Shown: positions 52,011 through 61,285 of the stretch, piece by piece | How the letters are laid out: each line of letters opens with the position of its first letter | Numbering within the stretch: position 1 is the first letter of the stretch | NCBI RefSeq assembly: GCF_001424345.1 | Contig: NZ_LMPF01000026.1 | Location: 123,492-187,491 of the forward strand | Source: Burkholderia sp. Leaf177 | GTDB lineage: Bacteria > Pseudomonadota > Gammaproteobacteria > Burkholderiales > Burkholderiaceae | Length of the DNA: 64,000 nt | Direction: 5' to 3' | Program-made: the position numbers and the translations under genes | Notes under the pieces: model-generated | The model's input: the letters and a program-made list of their open reading frames with translations, nothing else | Database searches by the model: none | What the model was told of the DNA's origin: nothing

Positions 52011-52898
52011 ATGGAGCTTCGACATTTACGGTATTTCATAGCAGTCGCCGAAACAGGCAGCCTGACGGTCGCGGCCGAAAAGCGCCTGCATACGTCGCAG
52101 CCATCGCTTAGCCGTCAGATTCGGGACCTCGAAGACGAAGTCGGCGCGGAACTCTTCAGCCGAAGTGCGCGCGGCGTTGAGCTCACCGCGGCGGGAAAGG
52201 CGTTTCTGGACCACGCCCGGCTAGCTTTGTCGCAAGTCGATGCCGCCATGGAAGCCGCGCGCCGCGCGGCGCGCCCGGCTAGGCAGGTTTTCGCGCTCGG
52301 CTTCCTGACCGGACAGGAAATGACCTGGCTGCCACGCGCCATGCAGGTTCTGCGCGACGAGTTGCCGAATATCGATGTCACCGTGTCGAGCCACTATTCA
52401 CCCGATCTCGCCGATGCCCTCGCGCGCGGCAAGCTCGACCTGGCGTTCCTGCGGGCGGAACCGGGTTTCGATCTGGACTATCGCGTGGTCAGCCGTGAAA
52501 AGCTGGTCACGCTGATGCCGAGCGATCATCCGCTTACGGCGCGCTCGGCCATACGGCCGGTGGATTTCATCGGCGAAACGTTCATTCTGGCAACGAACAA
52601 GGCGACTGTTCTCCACGATGTCATCGTGCGGTATTTGCAGGAAAACAACCTCGACATCAAGCCCGAGCACGGCGTGGACAACCTCGCCATGGCCATGTCG
52701 CTCGTGGCGTCCACACGAGGGCTTGCGCTGATGCCGGAGTACGCAAACAACCTGCTGCCGTGGTCGGTCGTCAGCCGGCCGCTGGAAGGCGATGCGCCGA
52801 CGGTGGATCTCGTGATCGGCTACAGCAAGTCGAACGCATCGCCGGTGCTGAAGATGTTTCTGGCGAGAGCGCAGGAACTGATTGCGCCCGGGGTTTGA
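52011..52898 (+). CDS. LysR family transcriptional regulator
   Basis: This regulator has 295 residues. The N-terminal winged helix begins MELRHLRYFIAVAETGSL and includes the recognition helix TSQPSLSRQIRDLE. The C-terminal inducer domain (IDVTVSSHYSPDLADALARG, then DLAFLRAE) has the periplasmic-binding-like fold. The group resembles aromatic-catabolism regulators (BenM/CatM-like). The ATG at 52011 has AGAGAGGG just before it. It is divergent from the first SDR gene and is expected to control the SDR-quinone reductase set through the dyads at 51932-51960. Confidence 0.92.
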   Translation: MELRHLRYFIAVAETGSLTVAAEKRLHTSQPSLSRQIRDLEDEVGAELFSRSARGVELTAAGKAFLDHARLALSQVDAAMEAARRAARPARQVFALGFLTGQEMTWLPRAMQVLRDELPNIDVTVSSHYSPDLADALARGKLDLAFLRAEPGFDLDYRVVSREKLVTLMPSDHPLTARSAIRPVDFIGETFILATNKATVLHDVIVRYLQENNLDIKPEHGVDNLAMAMSLVASTRGLALMPEYANNLLPWSVVSRPLEGDAPTVDLVIGYSKSNASPVLKMFLARAQELIAPGV

Positions 52899-53103
52899 GC
52901 GCTGAAAGAATGAAGCCGGCCGCACTTCTGGAAACCGTCCGGCACCGCCCGCGACCACGGTGAAAGACGGGAATAAGTAATATAATCAATAGGAAAGCAA
53001 CGAAGAATGGCTGGATTAATCGACCATCCACCTGCTTCTGGCTCGACTTGTTGCAACCATTTTTGTTAATTGAAAAACCGCTCACGAGGGGCCTGTTCAA
53101 TCC

Positions 53104-55233
53104 ATGGGGAGTTCTTCCGGCGCTTACAACGACCGCGACGCGTACGGCAATAGCGACGACGAGACGTTGGTATCGGTGACCATCGCGGAAAATCCGGACG
53201 CGACGGGCCACTCGATCAAGCCGCCACGGAATCCTTCGCCATCCTCTGTAGCGTGGATTCCGCCTGGGCAAACGGTTGATATCGGCGATGTCTCCATTTC
53301 GGGCGGCATGTTCTATTTCGGCAGTGTTCATCGTTCAACGCCCCGGTCAATCGAAGCGTGCGTGATCGACCCGCGCGCGGATCTGGCCGACATGGGCGCG
53401 AATCCGGTCACGGCGCTTGGTTCCAAGGAGCTGAGTTACGGCACGCTGACCAGCGAGCAGCGGCGGACCTATCTGGAATGGCTTGGCTCCGACCGCAAAA
53501 AATCCGACATCCACACCGGCTATCTGTTTTTCTACCTCTACGGCCTCGAACGCCGCGTGCTGGTCGACGGCGCGGCCGGAAAAGTAACCGAAGGCGAATT
53601 CGAAGACATTGCGCGTGAGTTGCGTCGTTTATTGAATATCGATGCCAATTATTCGTGGCAAAAGCATCTGCGTAATTTGCTGGAATCGGTTGGTTTGATG
53701 TCGTCGCGAAACGGCAAGATGTACGAGAAACCCGCGCCGCGCGGTATGGCAATCGGGTATCAGGTTCCCATGGACGTGCGCGTCGCGTTTGCGCAAGCTG
53801 CCGTCGATAAACATCCGGTCCCGGCCGGCTGGGCGCTCGCCTGGGCAAAGATGGACCCGCTGCTTGTGCGCCGCGCGGCCGTGACGCGTTGCCCGGAAGA
53901 ATTCGACAAAGTGTTCGCGCGCAAATACGTCGAACGTTTCAAGAGCGGCATGTTGCTTTCGGTAAATCGCACGACGCTGGAAGTCCGTCCCGATCCGGCG
54001 TTCAGTGCGCTCCGGAATCTGCCGGTGCCCGGTTTTCTCGTGGGCTTGCCGGATATCGGCGCGATCAACGGGCCGCGCGGGCGGCTGCAATCGCTGATGA
54101 ATGATTCGGCGAGTGCGCTCGACTCGTATAGCCGTTATCTCGGGAGATTTCCGGGCACAGCGGGAACGCTCGATGCAACGCTGATGTTGCCCATCGAATT
54201 GTGGCCGGACGTCATGCAGCACGCGCTCCACGTTCTCAAAGACGAACTTGCGCAAGAGGAGATTCGCGTTTCTACATTCGGCGAAATTCTCGGGCGCTTC
54301 AAGTTCACCGGGAACGTGACGCGCGACAAGATGACGGCGTTTTGCACGGTGTTATGGAAGAGCGGTATTGCCGTGGAACCCGATGTCAGGCTTGGCGCCC
54401 GCACACCGAAACCCGGCGATGCGCTGGCGTTGTTCGCTGCATCGGCAAATGCGGACATTCCTCCAGCCGATGACGCGTATTCGGTCGCAACGGTTTTGAT
54501 CGATCTCGCTGCAACGGTGGCCATGGCCGACGGCAATGCATCGGACGCTGGAATTTCCGTGATCGACAAGCGAATCGAGACTGGGTCGGAATTACAGGAA
54601 GAATTTAAGCTGCGGCTGAAAGCAAGAAGCCGCGTGCAGTTCGCGCAGCGCGTGTCCATCGCGGGATTCAGGAAAAGAATCGAAGCGCTGGCAAGTAAAG
54701 CGCGGCAGGACCTGGCGGCGCTCCTCGTGCAGGTCGCGAATGCGGACGGCGTGGTGTCGCGGGAAAAAGTGAAGGCGCTGGAGAAGGTGTATCGGATGAT
54801 GGATATGGATACGCAACAGCTTTACAGCGCGCTTCACCAGGACGGGTCCAGCGCAAAACCCGCAGCGAACTTCACGCTGGATCCGGCGCGGATCGCCGCG
54901 TTGAAGCACGAGACGGCGCGGGTATCGGCGATTCTTGCCGATGTGTTCGTGGAAGAGGCGCACGCCGCGCCGGCCTTGAAAACGGTCGAGCCTGAGCAGG
55001 CGCCGCTGATAGGTCTCGACGGCGCTCACTCGAACTTCCTGCGCTTGCTAGTTACGCGCGATTCGTGGACGCGCGCCGAGCTGGAGGAAGCGGCGTCAAA
55101 GCTCGACTTGATGCTCGATGGCGCTATTGAACAAGTGAACGAGGCCGCCCTCGACAACTGGGACGAGCCGCTCACGGACGGGGACGACCCTGTCGAAATC
55201 AATCAGGAATTAGCTCAAAGGCTGGCTGCATGA
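53104..55233 (+). CDS. sngA: TerB-domain protein of a Shango-type defence system (SngA-like)
   Basis: This 709-residue protein joins a TerB_N domain (from about 50, opening with VAWIPPGQTVDIGDVSISGGMFYFG), a TerB-like helical core (about 455-585, with MADGNAS and VQVANADGVVSREKVKALEKVY) and a TerB_C domain (about 635-709, with LDLMLDGAIEQVNEAALDNW). TerB folds are tied to tellurite resistance and phage defence. In the Shango system such a protein is encoded with an ATPase and a helicase, which is exactly the order here. Its 3' end overlaps the ATPase gene by 4 bases. It has no signal peptide or membrane helix. The biochemical role of SngA is not known. Confidence 0.8.
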   Translation: MGSSSGAYNDRDAYGNSDDETLVSVTIAENPDATGHSIKPPRNPSPSSVAWIPPGQTVDIGDVSISGGMFYFGSVHRSTPRSIEACVIDPRADLADMGANPVTALGSKELSYGTLTSEQRRTYLEWLGSDRKKSDIHTGYLFFYLYGLERRVLVDGAAGKVTEGEFEDIARELRRLLNIDANYSWQKHLRNLLESVGLMSSRNGKMYEKPAPRGMAIGYQVPMDVRVAFAQAAVDKHPVPAGWALAWAKMDPLLVRRAAVTRCPEEFDKVFARKYVERFKSGMLLSVNRTTLEVRPDPAFSALRNLPVPGFLVGLPDIGAINGPRGRLQSLMNDSASALDSYSRYLGRFPGTAGTLDATLMLPIELWPDVMQHALHVLKDELAQEEIRVSTFGEILGRFKFTGNVTRDKMTAFCTVLWKSGIAVEPDVRLGARTPKPGDALALFAASANADIPPADDAYSVATVLIDLAATVAMADGNASDAGISVIDKRIETGSELQEEFKLRLKARSRVQFAQRVSIAGFRKRIEALASKARQDLAALLVQVANADGVVSREKVKALEKVYRMMDMDTQQLYSALHQDGSSAKPAANFTLDPARIAALKHETARVSAILADVFVEEAHAAPALKTVEPEQAPLIGLDGAHSNFLRLLVTRDSWTRAELEEAASKLDLMLDGAIEQVNEAALDNWDEPLTDGDDPVEINQELAQRLAA

Positions 55234-56540
55234 CAACGATTCGCCCAAGGGACCGCGATGCGGTCCTGCAATCCCTACGCGCCGGCGTTGTGCCGCGCAT
55301 CGGGCAACATCTGATCCAGGTCGGCCGCGCGAGGGAACTCGACGCGCTGATGAAGGACATTGAACGCGTGGCCGATGGCGGCTCGAGTTTTCGTATCGTC
55401 GTGGGTGAATATGGCGCGGGCAAGACGTTCTTCCTGAACCTCGTGCGCGCGATCGCGCTTGAGAAAAAACTCGTGACCGTGCACGCCGACCTGAATCCGG
55501 ATCGCCGTTTGCACGCGTCCGGCGGCCAGGCGCGTTCGCTGTACGCGGAGCTGGTCAAGAACATGTCCACGCGCACGAAACCCGACGGCGGCGCGCTGGC
55601 GGGCGTGGTCGAGAAGTTCATCGGCCAGGCGAAGACGGAAGCGAAGGCATCGGGCAGAACCAGCGAAGAAGTGATCCGCGCGCAGTTGAGCCAGTTGACC
55701 GAGATGGTGAACGGCTACGATTTCGCCGATGTCATCGCGGCGTATTGCCGGGGTTTCGAGGAAGGCAACGAGCAACTCAAGAGCGACGCCGTGCGCTGGC
55801 TGCGCGGCGAATTCTCCACGCGCACCGACGCACGCGCGGCGCTGGGCGTGCGCACCATCGTCGACGATGCAACCATCTACGACCAGTTGAAGTTGCTCGG
55901 CCGTTTTGTGCGCATGGCGGGTTATAGCGGCCTGATGGTGTGCCTCGATGAACTCGTGAACCTCTACAAGCTTTCGAACGTTTCCGCGCGCAACTCGAAC
56001 TACGAGCAGATCCTGCGCATCCTGAACGACTCGCTGCAGGGTACGGCCGTTGGCCTGGGTTTCGTGCTCGGCGGCACGCCTGAATTCCTGCTCGATACCA
56101 AACGCGGTCTCTACAGCTATCCGGCCCTGCAATCGCGTCTTGCCGAAAACGCTTTTGCGACTAACGGTCTGGTCGATTACAGCGGACCTGTTATCCGGCT
56201 CGCCAGCCTCACGCCGGAAGACTTCTACGTGCTGCTCGACAAGATCCGGATCGTCTACGCCTTTGGAGACGCGGCCAAGGCGCTCGTGCCCGAAGAAGCC
56301 ATCCCGGCGTTCATGGCGCATTGCGCGGCGCGTCTGGGCGAGGCGTATTTCCGCACGCCGCGCACCACCATCACGGCGTTCATCGATTTTCTCGCGGTGC
56401 TCGAGCAGAATCCCGGCCGCGACTGGCGCGAACTGATCGATGCGTTGACCATCGAGCGCGATGACGGCGGCAGCGTATCCAAGGTTCCGGCTTCACCCAC
56501 CGACGGTGACGATGAACTCGCCAGCTTCCGGCTCGACTGA
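55230..56540 (+). CDS. sngB: P-loop ATPase of the Shango-type system (SngB-like, DUF2791/BrxD-related)
   Basis: This 436-residue ATPase has Walker A GEYGAGKT at 59-66 and Walker B VCLDEL at 237-242 with Asp240 and Glu241. The family motif RARELDALMKDIERVADGGSSFR precedes the P-loop, and QILRILNDSLQG, GLGFVLGGTPEFLLD and LRLASLTPEDF-like RLASLTPEDFYVLL follow. These are typical of DUF2791 ATPases, which include BrxD of type 2 BREX. The gene overlaps sngA by 4 bases and sngC by 29 bases. A DNA- or partner-loading role for the helicase is inferred. The protein should be cytoplasmic. Confidence 0.82.
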   Translation: MTTIRPRDRDAVLQSLRAGVVPRIGQHLIQVGRARELDALMKDIERVADGGSSFRIVVGEYGAGKTFFLNLVRAIALEKKLVTVHADLNPDRRLHASGGQARSLYAELVKNMSTRTKPDGGALAGVVEKFIGQAKTEAKASGRTSEEVIRAQLSQLTEMVNGYDFADVIAAYCRGFEEGNEQLKSDAVRWLRGEFSTRTDARAALGVRTIVDDATIYDQLKLLGRFVRMAGYSGLMVCLDELVNLYKLSNVSARNSNYEQILRILNDSLQGTAVGLGFVLGGTPEFLLDTKRGLYSYPALQSRLAENAFATNGLVDYSGPVIRLASLTPEDFYVLLDKIRIVYAFGDAAKALVPEEAIPAFMAHCAARLGEAYFRTPRTTITAFIDFLAVLEQNPGRDWRELIDALTIERDDGGSVSKVPASPTDGDDELASFRLD

Positions 56541-58755
56541 TTCCCGAAGTTTCGACCTGCTCGACGAACGCATCCGCCGATGGATCTGGCAGGAAGGTTG
56601 GACCGAGTTGCGCGACGCGCAGGAGCGTTCGGTTCCCGCGTTGATCGATGCCGATCGCGACGTGATCATCGCGGCGGCCACGGCGGCGGGCAAAACCGAG
56701 GCGGCGTTTTTCCCGATCCTCTCGAACCTGCTGCGCGATGAACCCGTCGCTGCGAGCGTGCTTTACATCAGCCCGTTGAAGGCGCTGATCAACGATCAAT
56801 GGTCGCGCCTCGAAGGCTTGTGCGAGACGCTGGAGATTCCGGTTGTCGGCTGGCACGGCGATGTATCGGCGAGCCGCAAGCAGCGCTTTCTCAAGAAGCC
56901 ATCGGGCGTCTTGCTCATCACGCCCGAATCGCTCGAAGCCATGTTCGTCACGCGAGGATCTTCGCTCGCTACAACGTTCGGTTCCCTTCGATACATCGTC
57001 GTAGATGAATTGCATGCGTTCATTGGCTCGGAGCGCGGCATGCAATTGCAGTCGCTCCTCAAACGCGTGGATCTCGTATGCGGACGCTTCGTGCCGCGTG
57101 TGGGGTTATCGGCGACGCTGGGCGACATGCAACTCGCTGCGCAGTTTCTGCGGCCGAAGGCTGAGAAGCCGGTTGAGATCATCGAATCGAAGGGTAGCTC
57201 GCGGGAGATACGGCTCATCATCAAAGGCTTCGTGCAGACGCCGGCGCGTGTTGAAACGCAACCCGATATCCGCAGTCCGCAACTCGAAGACGCCGTACCC
57301 GGCAGCACGCTCGAGATCGCCAATCAGATGTACCTCGCGCTGCGCGGCGCGAACAATCTCGTGTTCCCGAACAGCCGGCGGCAAGTCGAGCTTTACGCGG
57401 ATTTGTTGCGCCGTGCGTGCGAACGCGATGGTCATCCGAACGAGTTCTGGCCGCATCACGGCAGTCTCTCGAAGGAGCTGCGCGAAGATGCCGAGAACGC
57501 GTTGCGTTCGGGCGATCGGCCGGCGACGGCGGTGTGTACGTCGACGCTGGAATTGGGTATCGATATTGGCGCGGTGAAAAGTGTCGCGCAGGTCGGGCCG
57601 CCGCCTTCGGTGGCCGCGTTGATGCAGCGGCTCGGGCGCTCGGGACGGCGCAAGGACGAGCCCGCGATCCTGCGCAGCTATTGCGTGGAGGCGGAGCTTC
57701 ACGCGCATTCCGGTTTTTCCGATCGCATTCGCGAAGGACTCGTGCAGTCGATAGCCGGCGTTTTTCTGCTGCAGAAAAAATGGGTCGAGCCGCCGAGAGC
57801 GCGTGGTTTGCATGCATCGACTTTTGTGCAGCAGGTCATGTCCGTGATCGCGGAACGCGGCGGCGCGACGGCGACCGGTCTGTGGGAAACGCTCGTGGAA
57901 AATGGTCCGTTCGACATGATCGATAAACCCACGTTCGCCGCCATCCTGCGCAGCCTCGGCAAGGCTGATTTGATCGTGCAGGAGAAAGGCGGCTTGCTGT
58001 TGCACGGCGTGCGCGGCGAGAAGTTCGTCAATCACTATGAGTTCTACGCATCGTTTTCCAGCGACGACGAATTTCGCATCGTTGCCGGAAGCAAGCAGCT
58101 TGGGTCGCTGCCCGTCGCGCGTCCGCTGATTCCGGGACAGGGGATAATCTTTGGCGGTCAGCGTTGGCGCGTGTTGGAAGTCGATCCCGAGCGCAAGACG
58201 GTGTTTGTATCGGCGGATCGGGGCGGCGCGCCACCCGTCTTCGATGGCGCCAGCGCCATGGTTCACGACGAAGTCCGCCGCGAGATGAAGCGCGTTCTGG
58301 CGGATGATCAGCCGGTGGTTTTCATCGATAAAAAAGCGGCGAAGCTTCTTGAAGAAGGGCGCAAATATTTCGCCGCGGCTGATCTTGCAAACAAGTCGCT
58401 ATTCGGCGAAGGCAATCACGTGATGCTCGCGACCTGGGCCGGGGATTGGATCAACGACGCGCTGGTCGTTTTGCTGCGCGCTGAGAACATCGATGCCTGG
58501 AATCAGGGCGCGGTCGTGAGCATCACGGGATCGAAGTTCGAGACCGTGATGAGCGTGTTGCAGAAGATCGGCACGCGATCGGCTTCGGACCTGACGCGTG
58601 CGCTGAGCGTGATTCAGAACGTAGAGAATGAAAAGTGGGATTGGGCGCTTCCCGACGATGTCAAACGCGCGGCTTTTGCTTCGTTGCGGCTGGATATGGA
58701 GGGCGGGGTCGAGATGGCGCGGCGGTTGGTGGCGGAGAATCAGGGGCGGTTGTAG
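56512..58755 (+). CDS. sngC: SF2 DEAD/DEAH-type helicase of the Shango-type system (SngC-like)
   Basis: This is a 747-residue superfamily 2 helicase. Motif I is ATAAGKT (56-62), the Walker B-like box is DELH (165-168), motif III is SATLGD near 200, and motif VI is QRLGRSGRR (372-380). The arrangement resembles Lhr-like helicases. A C-terminal extension (about 430-747) holds a winged-helix-like segment and a beta-rich part. I used ATG 56512, with GGTGA upstream, inside the end of sngB. The genes are translationally coupled. It most likely unwinds nucleic acid in response to phage infection with the two partners. A related BREX-linked helicase (BrxHI) pairs with BrxD-like ATPases, which supports the assignment. 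Confidence 0.82.
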   Translation: MNSPASGSTDSRSFDLLDERIRRWIWQEGWTELRDAQERSVPALIDADRDVIIAAATAAGKTEAAFFPILSNLLRDEPVAASVLYISPLKALINDQWSRLEGLCETLEIPVVGWHGDVSASRKQRFLKKPSGVLLITPESLEAMFVTRGSSLATTFGSLRYIVVDELHAFIGSERGMQLQSLLKRVDLVCGRFVPRVGLSATLGDMQLAAQFLRPKAEKPVEIIESKGSSREIRLIIKGFVQTPARVETQPDIRSPQLEDAVPGSTLEIANQMYLALRGANNLVFPNSRRQVELYADLLRRACERDGHPNEFWPHHGSLSKELREDAENALRSGDRPATAVCTSTLELGIDIGAVKSVAQVGPPPSVAALMQRLGRSGRRKDEPAILRSYCVEAELHAHSGFSDRIREGLVQSIAGVFLLQKKWVEPPRARGLHASTFVQQVMSVIAERGGATATGLWETLVENGPFDMIDKPTFAAILRSLGKADLIVQEKGGLLLHGVRGEKFVNHYEFYASFSSDDEFRIVAGSKQLGSLPVARPLIPGQGIIFGGQRWRVLEVDPERKTVFVSADRGGAPPVFDGASAMVHDEVRREMKRVLADDQPVVFIDKKAAKLLEEGRKYFAAADLANKSLFGEGNHVMLATWAGDWINDALVVLLRAENIDAWNQGAVVSITGSKFETVMSVLQKIGTRSASDLTRALSVIQNVENEKWDWALPDDVKRAAFASLRLDMEGGVEMARRLVAENQGRL

Positions 58756-58819
58756 CGGGGTTTGGTGGCTGCGGTTGAACATCCAATGTCCCCATGCTCC
58801 CCATTTCCCCCTTGGCGCG

Positions 58820-60574
58820 CTAGAACTGCGCCGTGGCCTGCATGCCCACTGTCACGCGTGAGGTCGGGAAGCCGCTGGGCTTGTAGATGGGCGTCCCAAC
58901 AAACAGGTCGTACGAGACGCCGCCAAAGCGTGCAGGCAGACCGCCGCGGATGCCAATCACCGCACCCGCCAGTTGTGTCCCGGGCAGGAACGCCGTGTTA
59001 GGCCCGAACACGCGCCCGTAATCGATCCCGGCATAGAGCGCCTGCCCCGTCTGGAATATCGGCCATTGAAGTTCGTTGCGCCAGAAGAAGCCCCGTTCTG
59101 CCGCGAGCATCGTTTCGCCGTCGAAACCGCGCACCGTGTAACGACTGCCGATGCTCAGATCATCGAGGTAGAACAGCGTGTCATTGGTGAACTGCGCATG
59201 TAGCGTCGTGACGTAACGGAACATTTGTTTAGCCACGGCGAAGGGCACGGACAGGTTGCCGTCGAGCACGGCCATGTGAAAGCGGTATGTCGGACCGCTT
59301 GGTGTTGGATCATCTGTCGCGCCGAGTCCGCCGATTCCCTGACGGTATGCGAGAGTTCCATCGAACTGCGATGCGCCAAAGTAATGGCGGTCGGTCAGCC
59401 CAGCTTCAATGAACGTATTGTTTCGGCGTTGCTGCGGGATGTCGGTGTCGTCGATGAAACTTTGACCGAAACGCTTCGATAACTGAAACTCCACGCCGAA
59501 CACATCTGTTTGGCTGCGGCTGAGCACGCGCGCCAGTCTGAGTGTTGCCGTTTGCGAATTTCCGCTCGACACAAACGTCTGGTTCACCCCCGCAATCTGC
59601 TGATAATAGGTGTTGGTGTTGCCGGATAGCGTTGCGAGCCAGTAACCCCATGGAACGGAGTACGAACCATTGAAACCATGCGAACCGAGCGACTTGTTGC
59701 CGAACGATAAATCCTGGTTCGCGCCGAGCGTGAAGACGTCGTTCAGGCCGAGCGGGTTGTCGATGCCAAGGCTCACGTTGCCTTGCCATTTGCCGGTCGC
59801 GTCGGTGCCCGAGTTATCGACGGACGCGACGAAGCTCAATGGCTTTGAACGCTTCACGGTCACGACGACATCGCTCTCGCCAGGATTACCGGTTGGCTCG
59901 ATCTTCATATCCACGTCCTGCGATGTAACGCGCTTCATTTGCTCCAGACCTTGTTCGAGGTCGCGAAGGTCCAGTAGATCGCCGTCACGGGCTGGGAAGG
60001 CTGAGATCAAAGTGCCGCGTGTGTCGGGGTCGGCGAAGCGGATCTGTCGCACGACACCGGGAACGAGAGCGAATGCAAGCGTGCCTTTTGAGAGGTCCTG
60101 CTCAGGCAGCAGGACACGCGTGGTCACGTAGCCGCGCGCAAGGATTGTCCGTTGCAACGCCTTCGCCATGACGTCGATACCCGCCTTGCCAATGCATCGG
60201 CCCTTGTAGTGATCGAGCCATTCGCGGGCGAAAGCGAACGGGTCCAGTGACAGGGCTGAGGCTCCTTTGCTGCGTATGGTATCGGGCAAAGTTGTCGGGA
60301 CATCGAGCGCGAACGTTTCGATGCGAAAGCACGGTGCTTCCTTTGGCAGAGGCGGGAATCCTTCGAACATCGGGAGGGCCGAGCGTACTGCTGGCGCTTG
60401 CACGGTGGCGTCGCGCTGCTGTGCGTCGCGTTGCTGTTGAATCTGCTGGTTTTGCTCGGCGTTGGCACGGGCGGCCGCGGCTTCATCGGCGGGCGTGGGC
60501 GCGTGCTGCGCGTTCGATGCAAGCGATACGAGAGCCGTAAGCGGCAGCGCCGCCAGCCTTTTTCGAATTTTCAT
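58820..60574 (-). CDS. bcpB: TpsB outer-membrane transporter of the CDI exoprotein (CdiB/BcpB-like)
   Basis: This 584-residue two-partner secretion transporter has a Sec signal (KRLAALPLTALVSLASNA). A helical linker rich in Gln/Ala follows, then POTRA domains (PCFRIETFALD and later TTRVLLPEQDLSKGTLAFALVPG), and a 16-strand barrel ending in a C-terminal Phe (VGMQATAQF). The VRGFDGE stretch is the conserved VRGY-type lid motif. I chose ATG 60574 at the signal peptide. It lies downstream of the exoprotein and immunity genes, the order of Burkholderia bcpAIOB loci. It exports the CdiA-like protein encoded to its right. Confidence 0.9.
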   Translation of the reverse strand: MKIRKRLAALPLTALVSLASNAQHAPTPADEAAAARANAEQNQQIQQQRDAQQRDATVQAPAVRSALPMFEGFPPLPKEAPCFRIETFALDVPTTLPDTIRSKGASALSLDPFAFAREWLDHYKGRCIGKAGIDVMAKALQRTILARGYVTTRVLLPEQDLSKGTLAFALVPGVVRQIRFADPDTRGTLISAFPARDGDLLDLRDLEQGLEQMKRVTSQDVDMKIEPTGNPGESDVVVTVKRSKPLSFVASVDNSGTDATGKWQGNVSLGIDNPLGLNDVFTLGANQDLSFGNKSLGSHGFNGSYSVPWGYWLATLSGNTNTYYQQIAGVNQTFVSSGNSQTATLRLARVLSRSQTDVFGVEFQLSKRFGQSFIDDTDIPQQRRNNTFIEAGLTDRHYFGASQFDGTLAYRQGIGGLGATDDPTPSGPTYRFHMAVLDGNLSVPFAVAKQMFRYVTTLHAQFTNDTLFYLDDLSIGSRYTVRGFDGETMLAAERGFFWRNELQWPIFQTGQALYAGIDYGRVFGPNTAFLPGTQLAGAVIGIRGGLPARFGGVSYDLFVGTPIYKPSGFPTSRVTVGMQATAQF

Positions 60575-60979
60575 GGTGTGCTTTCTCAGGAGCCTGGGAG
60601 TTACATTTCGGTGTTGTTGCTGTGTCCGGTCGCACGCATCCGACACACCCACCGTTGGCGAATGGCGTTTCCCCGTTTGCAATAAGCACTTGCAAACGGA
60701 TTTCGTCTGACACGGATTTGATCCCGCGAATTTTTCCCGACGCGATTTTGTACTTGGGGCGCGAGTTTGCCAGAAGTTCACGTTCGCCCATCTCATTAAC
60801 ATCGCATGACGAAGTAATTTGATGCCGGGGGGGTGACGGCATTTAGTTCGACAGCAAACAGTGCGGAGCGGGGCGCTCGCCAGCAATGCCCGATGCCGTT
60901 GGAATTCACGCCGATAGCTGGAAGAAGCACCCCGTCCGATTGTACAAGTCCACATTACCCGCTTGAAACACGCACCACA
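60575..60979. other. Leader region upstream of the TpsB gene, with inverted repeats
   Basis: These 405 bases separate the terminator after the second immunity gene from the TpsB start. They must hold a TpsB promoter. The perfect repeat GTTTGCAA-N7-TTGCAAAC lies at 60675-60697. A longer imperfect dyad (TGTGTC...GACACA) lies nearby around 60632-60655. No RNA family is recognised. Confidence 0.5.
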
Positions 60980-61014
60980 AACAACAAACCCCGGCCTTGG
61001 CTGGGTTCGTTGTT
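60980..61014 (-). terminator. Rho-independent terminator overlapping the second immunity gene stop
   Basis: AACAACAAACCCCGGCC (60980-60996) pairs with GGCTGGGTTCGTTGTT (60999-61014), with two mismatches or bulges. On the minus strand the stem is followed by TTTGTTGTTTGTGG. It ends the exoprotein-immunity transcript 1 base past the stop codon. Confidence 0.75.
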
Positions 61015-61285
61015 ACTGTGACTCGTCTTGATCGCCGTCCTTCACTTCGTAGCTCTTGCGAGCTTTCTTGTAGCCGTTGCCAAAGGGCTTAATGTGAAGT
61101 AGGTGTGCCCTACTTGCATACCCCCCAACAGCAGTAATCCCCAGTCCGAGAAGCAACAAGAACCCTCCAAACGGCGCTGGCGGCACAAATTTATAAGAGA
61201 GAACCATTATCAAGAGGCCAATCACAAGTAAGCTCGTTCGTGCCCATCTTGTGAAGTTGCCGTCTTCGACGATTTGGAATTTCAT
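61013..61285 (-). CDS. Predicted membrane immunity protein for the second CDI toxin module
   Basis: This 90-residue protein has two hydrophobic helices (about 16-34, TSLLVIGLLIMVLSYKF, and 40-58, GGFLLLLGLGITAVGGYA). A charged cytoplasmic tail ends KSYEVKDGDQDESQ. The ATG 61285 overlaps the toxin module stop as ATGA, typical of toxin-immunity pairs. A membrane location suggests that its toxin acts on or through the inner membrane. No enzyme motif is seen. The assignment rests on gene order and size. Confidence 0.72.
   Translation of the reverse strand: MKFQIVEDGNFTRWARTSLLVIGLLIMVLSYKFVPPAPFGGFLLLLGLGITAVGGYASRAHLLHIKPFGNGYKKARKSYEVKDGDQDESQ

Noticed and set aside
53104..58755. Tellurite resistance operon
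   Set aside because: Only TerB-type domains occur. TerA, TerC, TerD and TerZ are absent, and the partners are an ATPase and a helicase as in a defence system.
55230..58755. Type 2 BREX remnant
   Set aside because: The ATPase and helicase resemble BrxD and BrxHI, but no PglX methylase, PglY, PglZ or BrxC is present, and a TerB protein leads the operon.
60483..60842. Minus-strand frame of 119 codons overlapping the TpsB start
   Set aside because: It has no ribosome site or recognised domain. It overlaps the signal peptide of TpsB by about 90 bases and spans the inverted repeats, so I treat it as chance, although a small gene starting at 60791 is not fully excluded.
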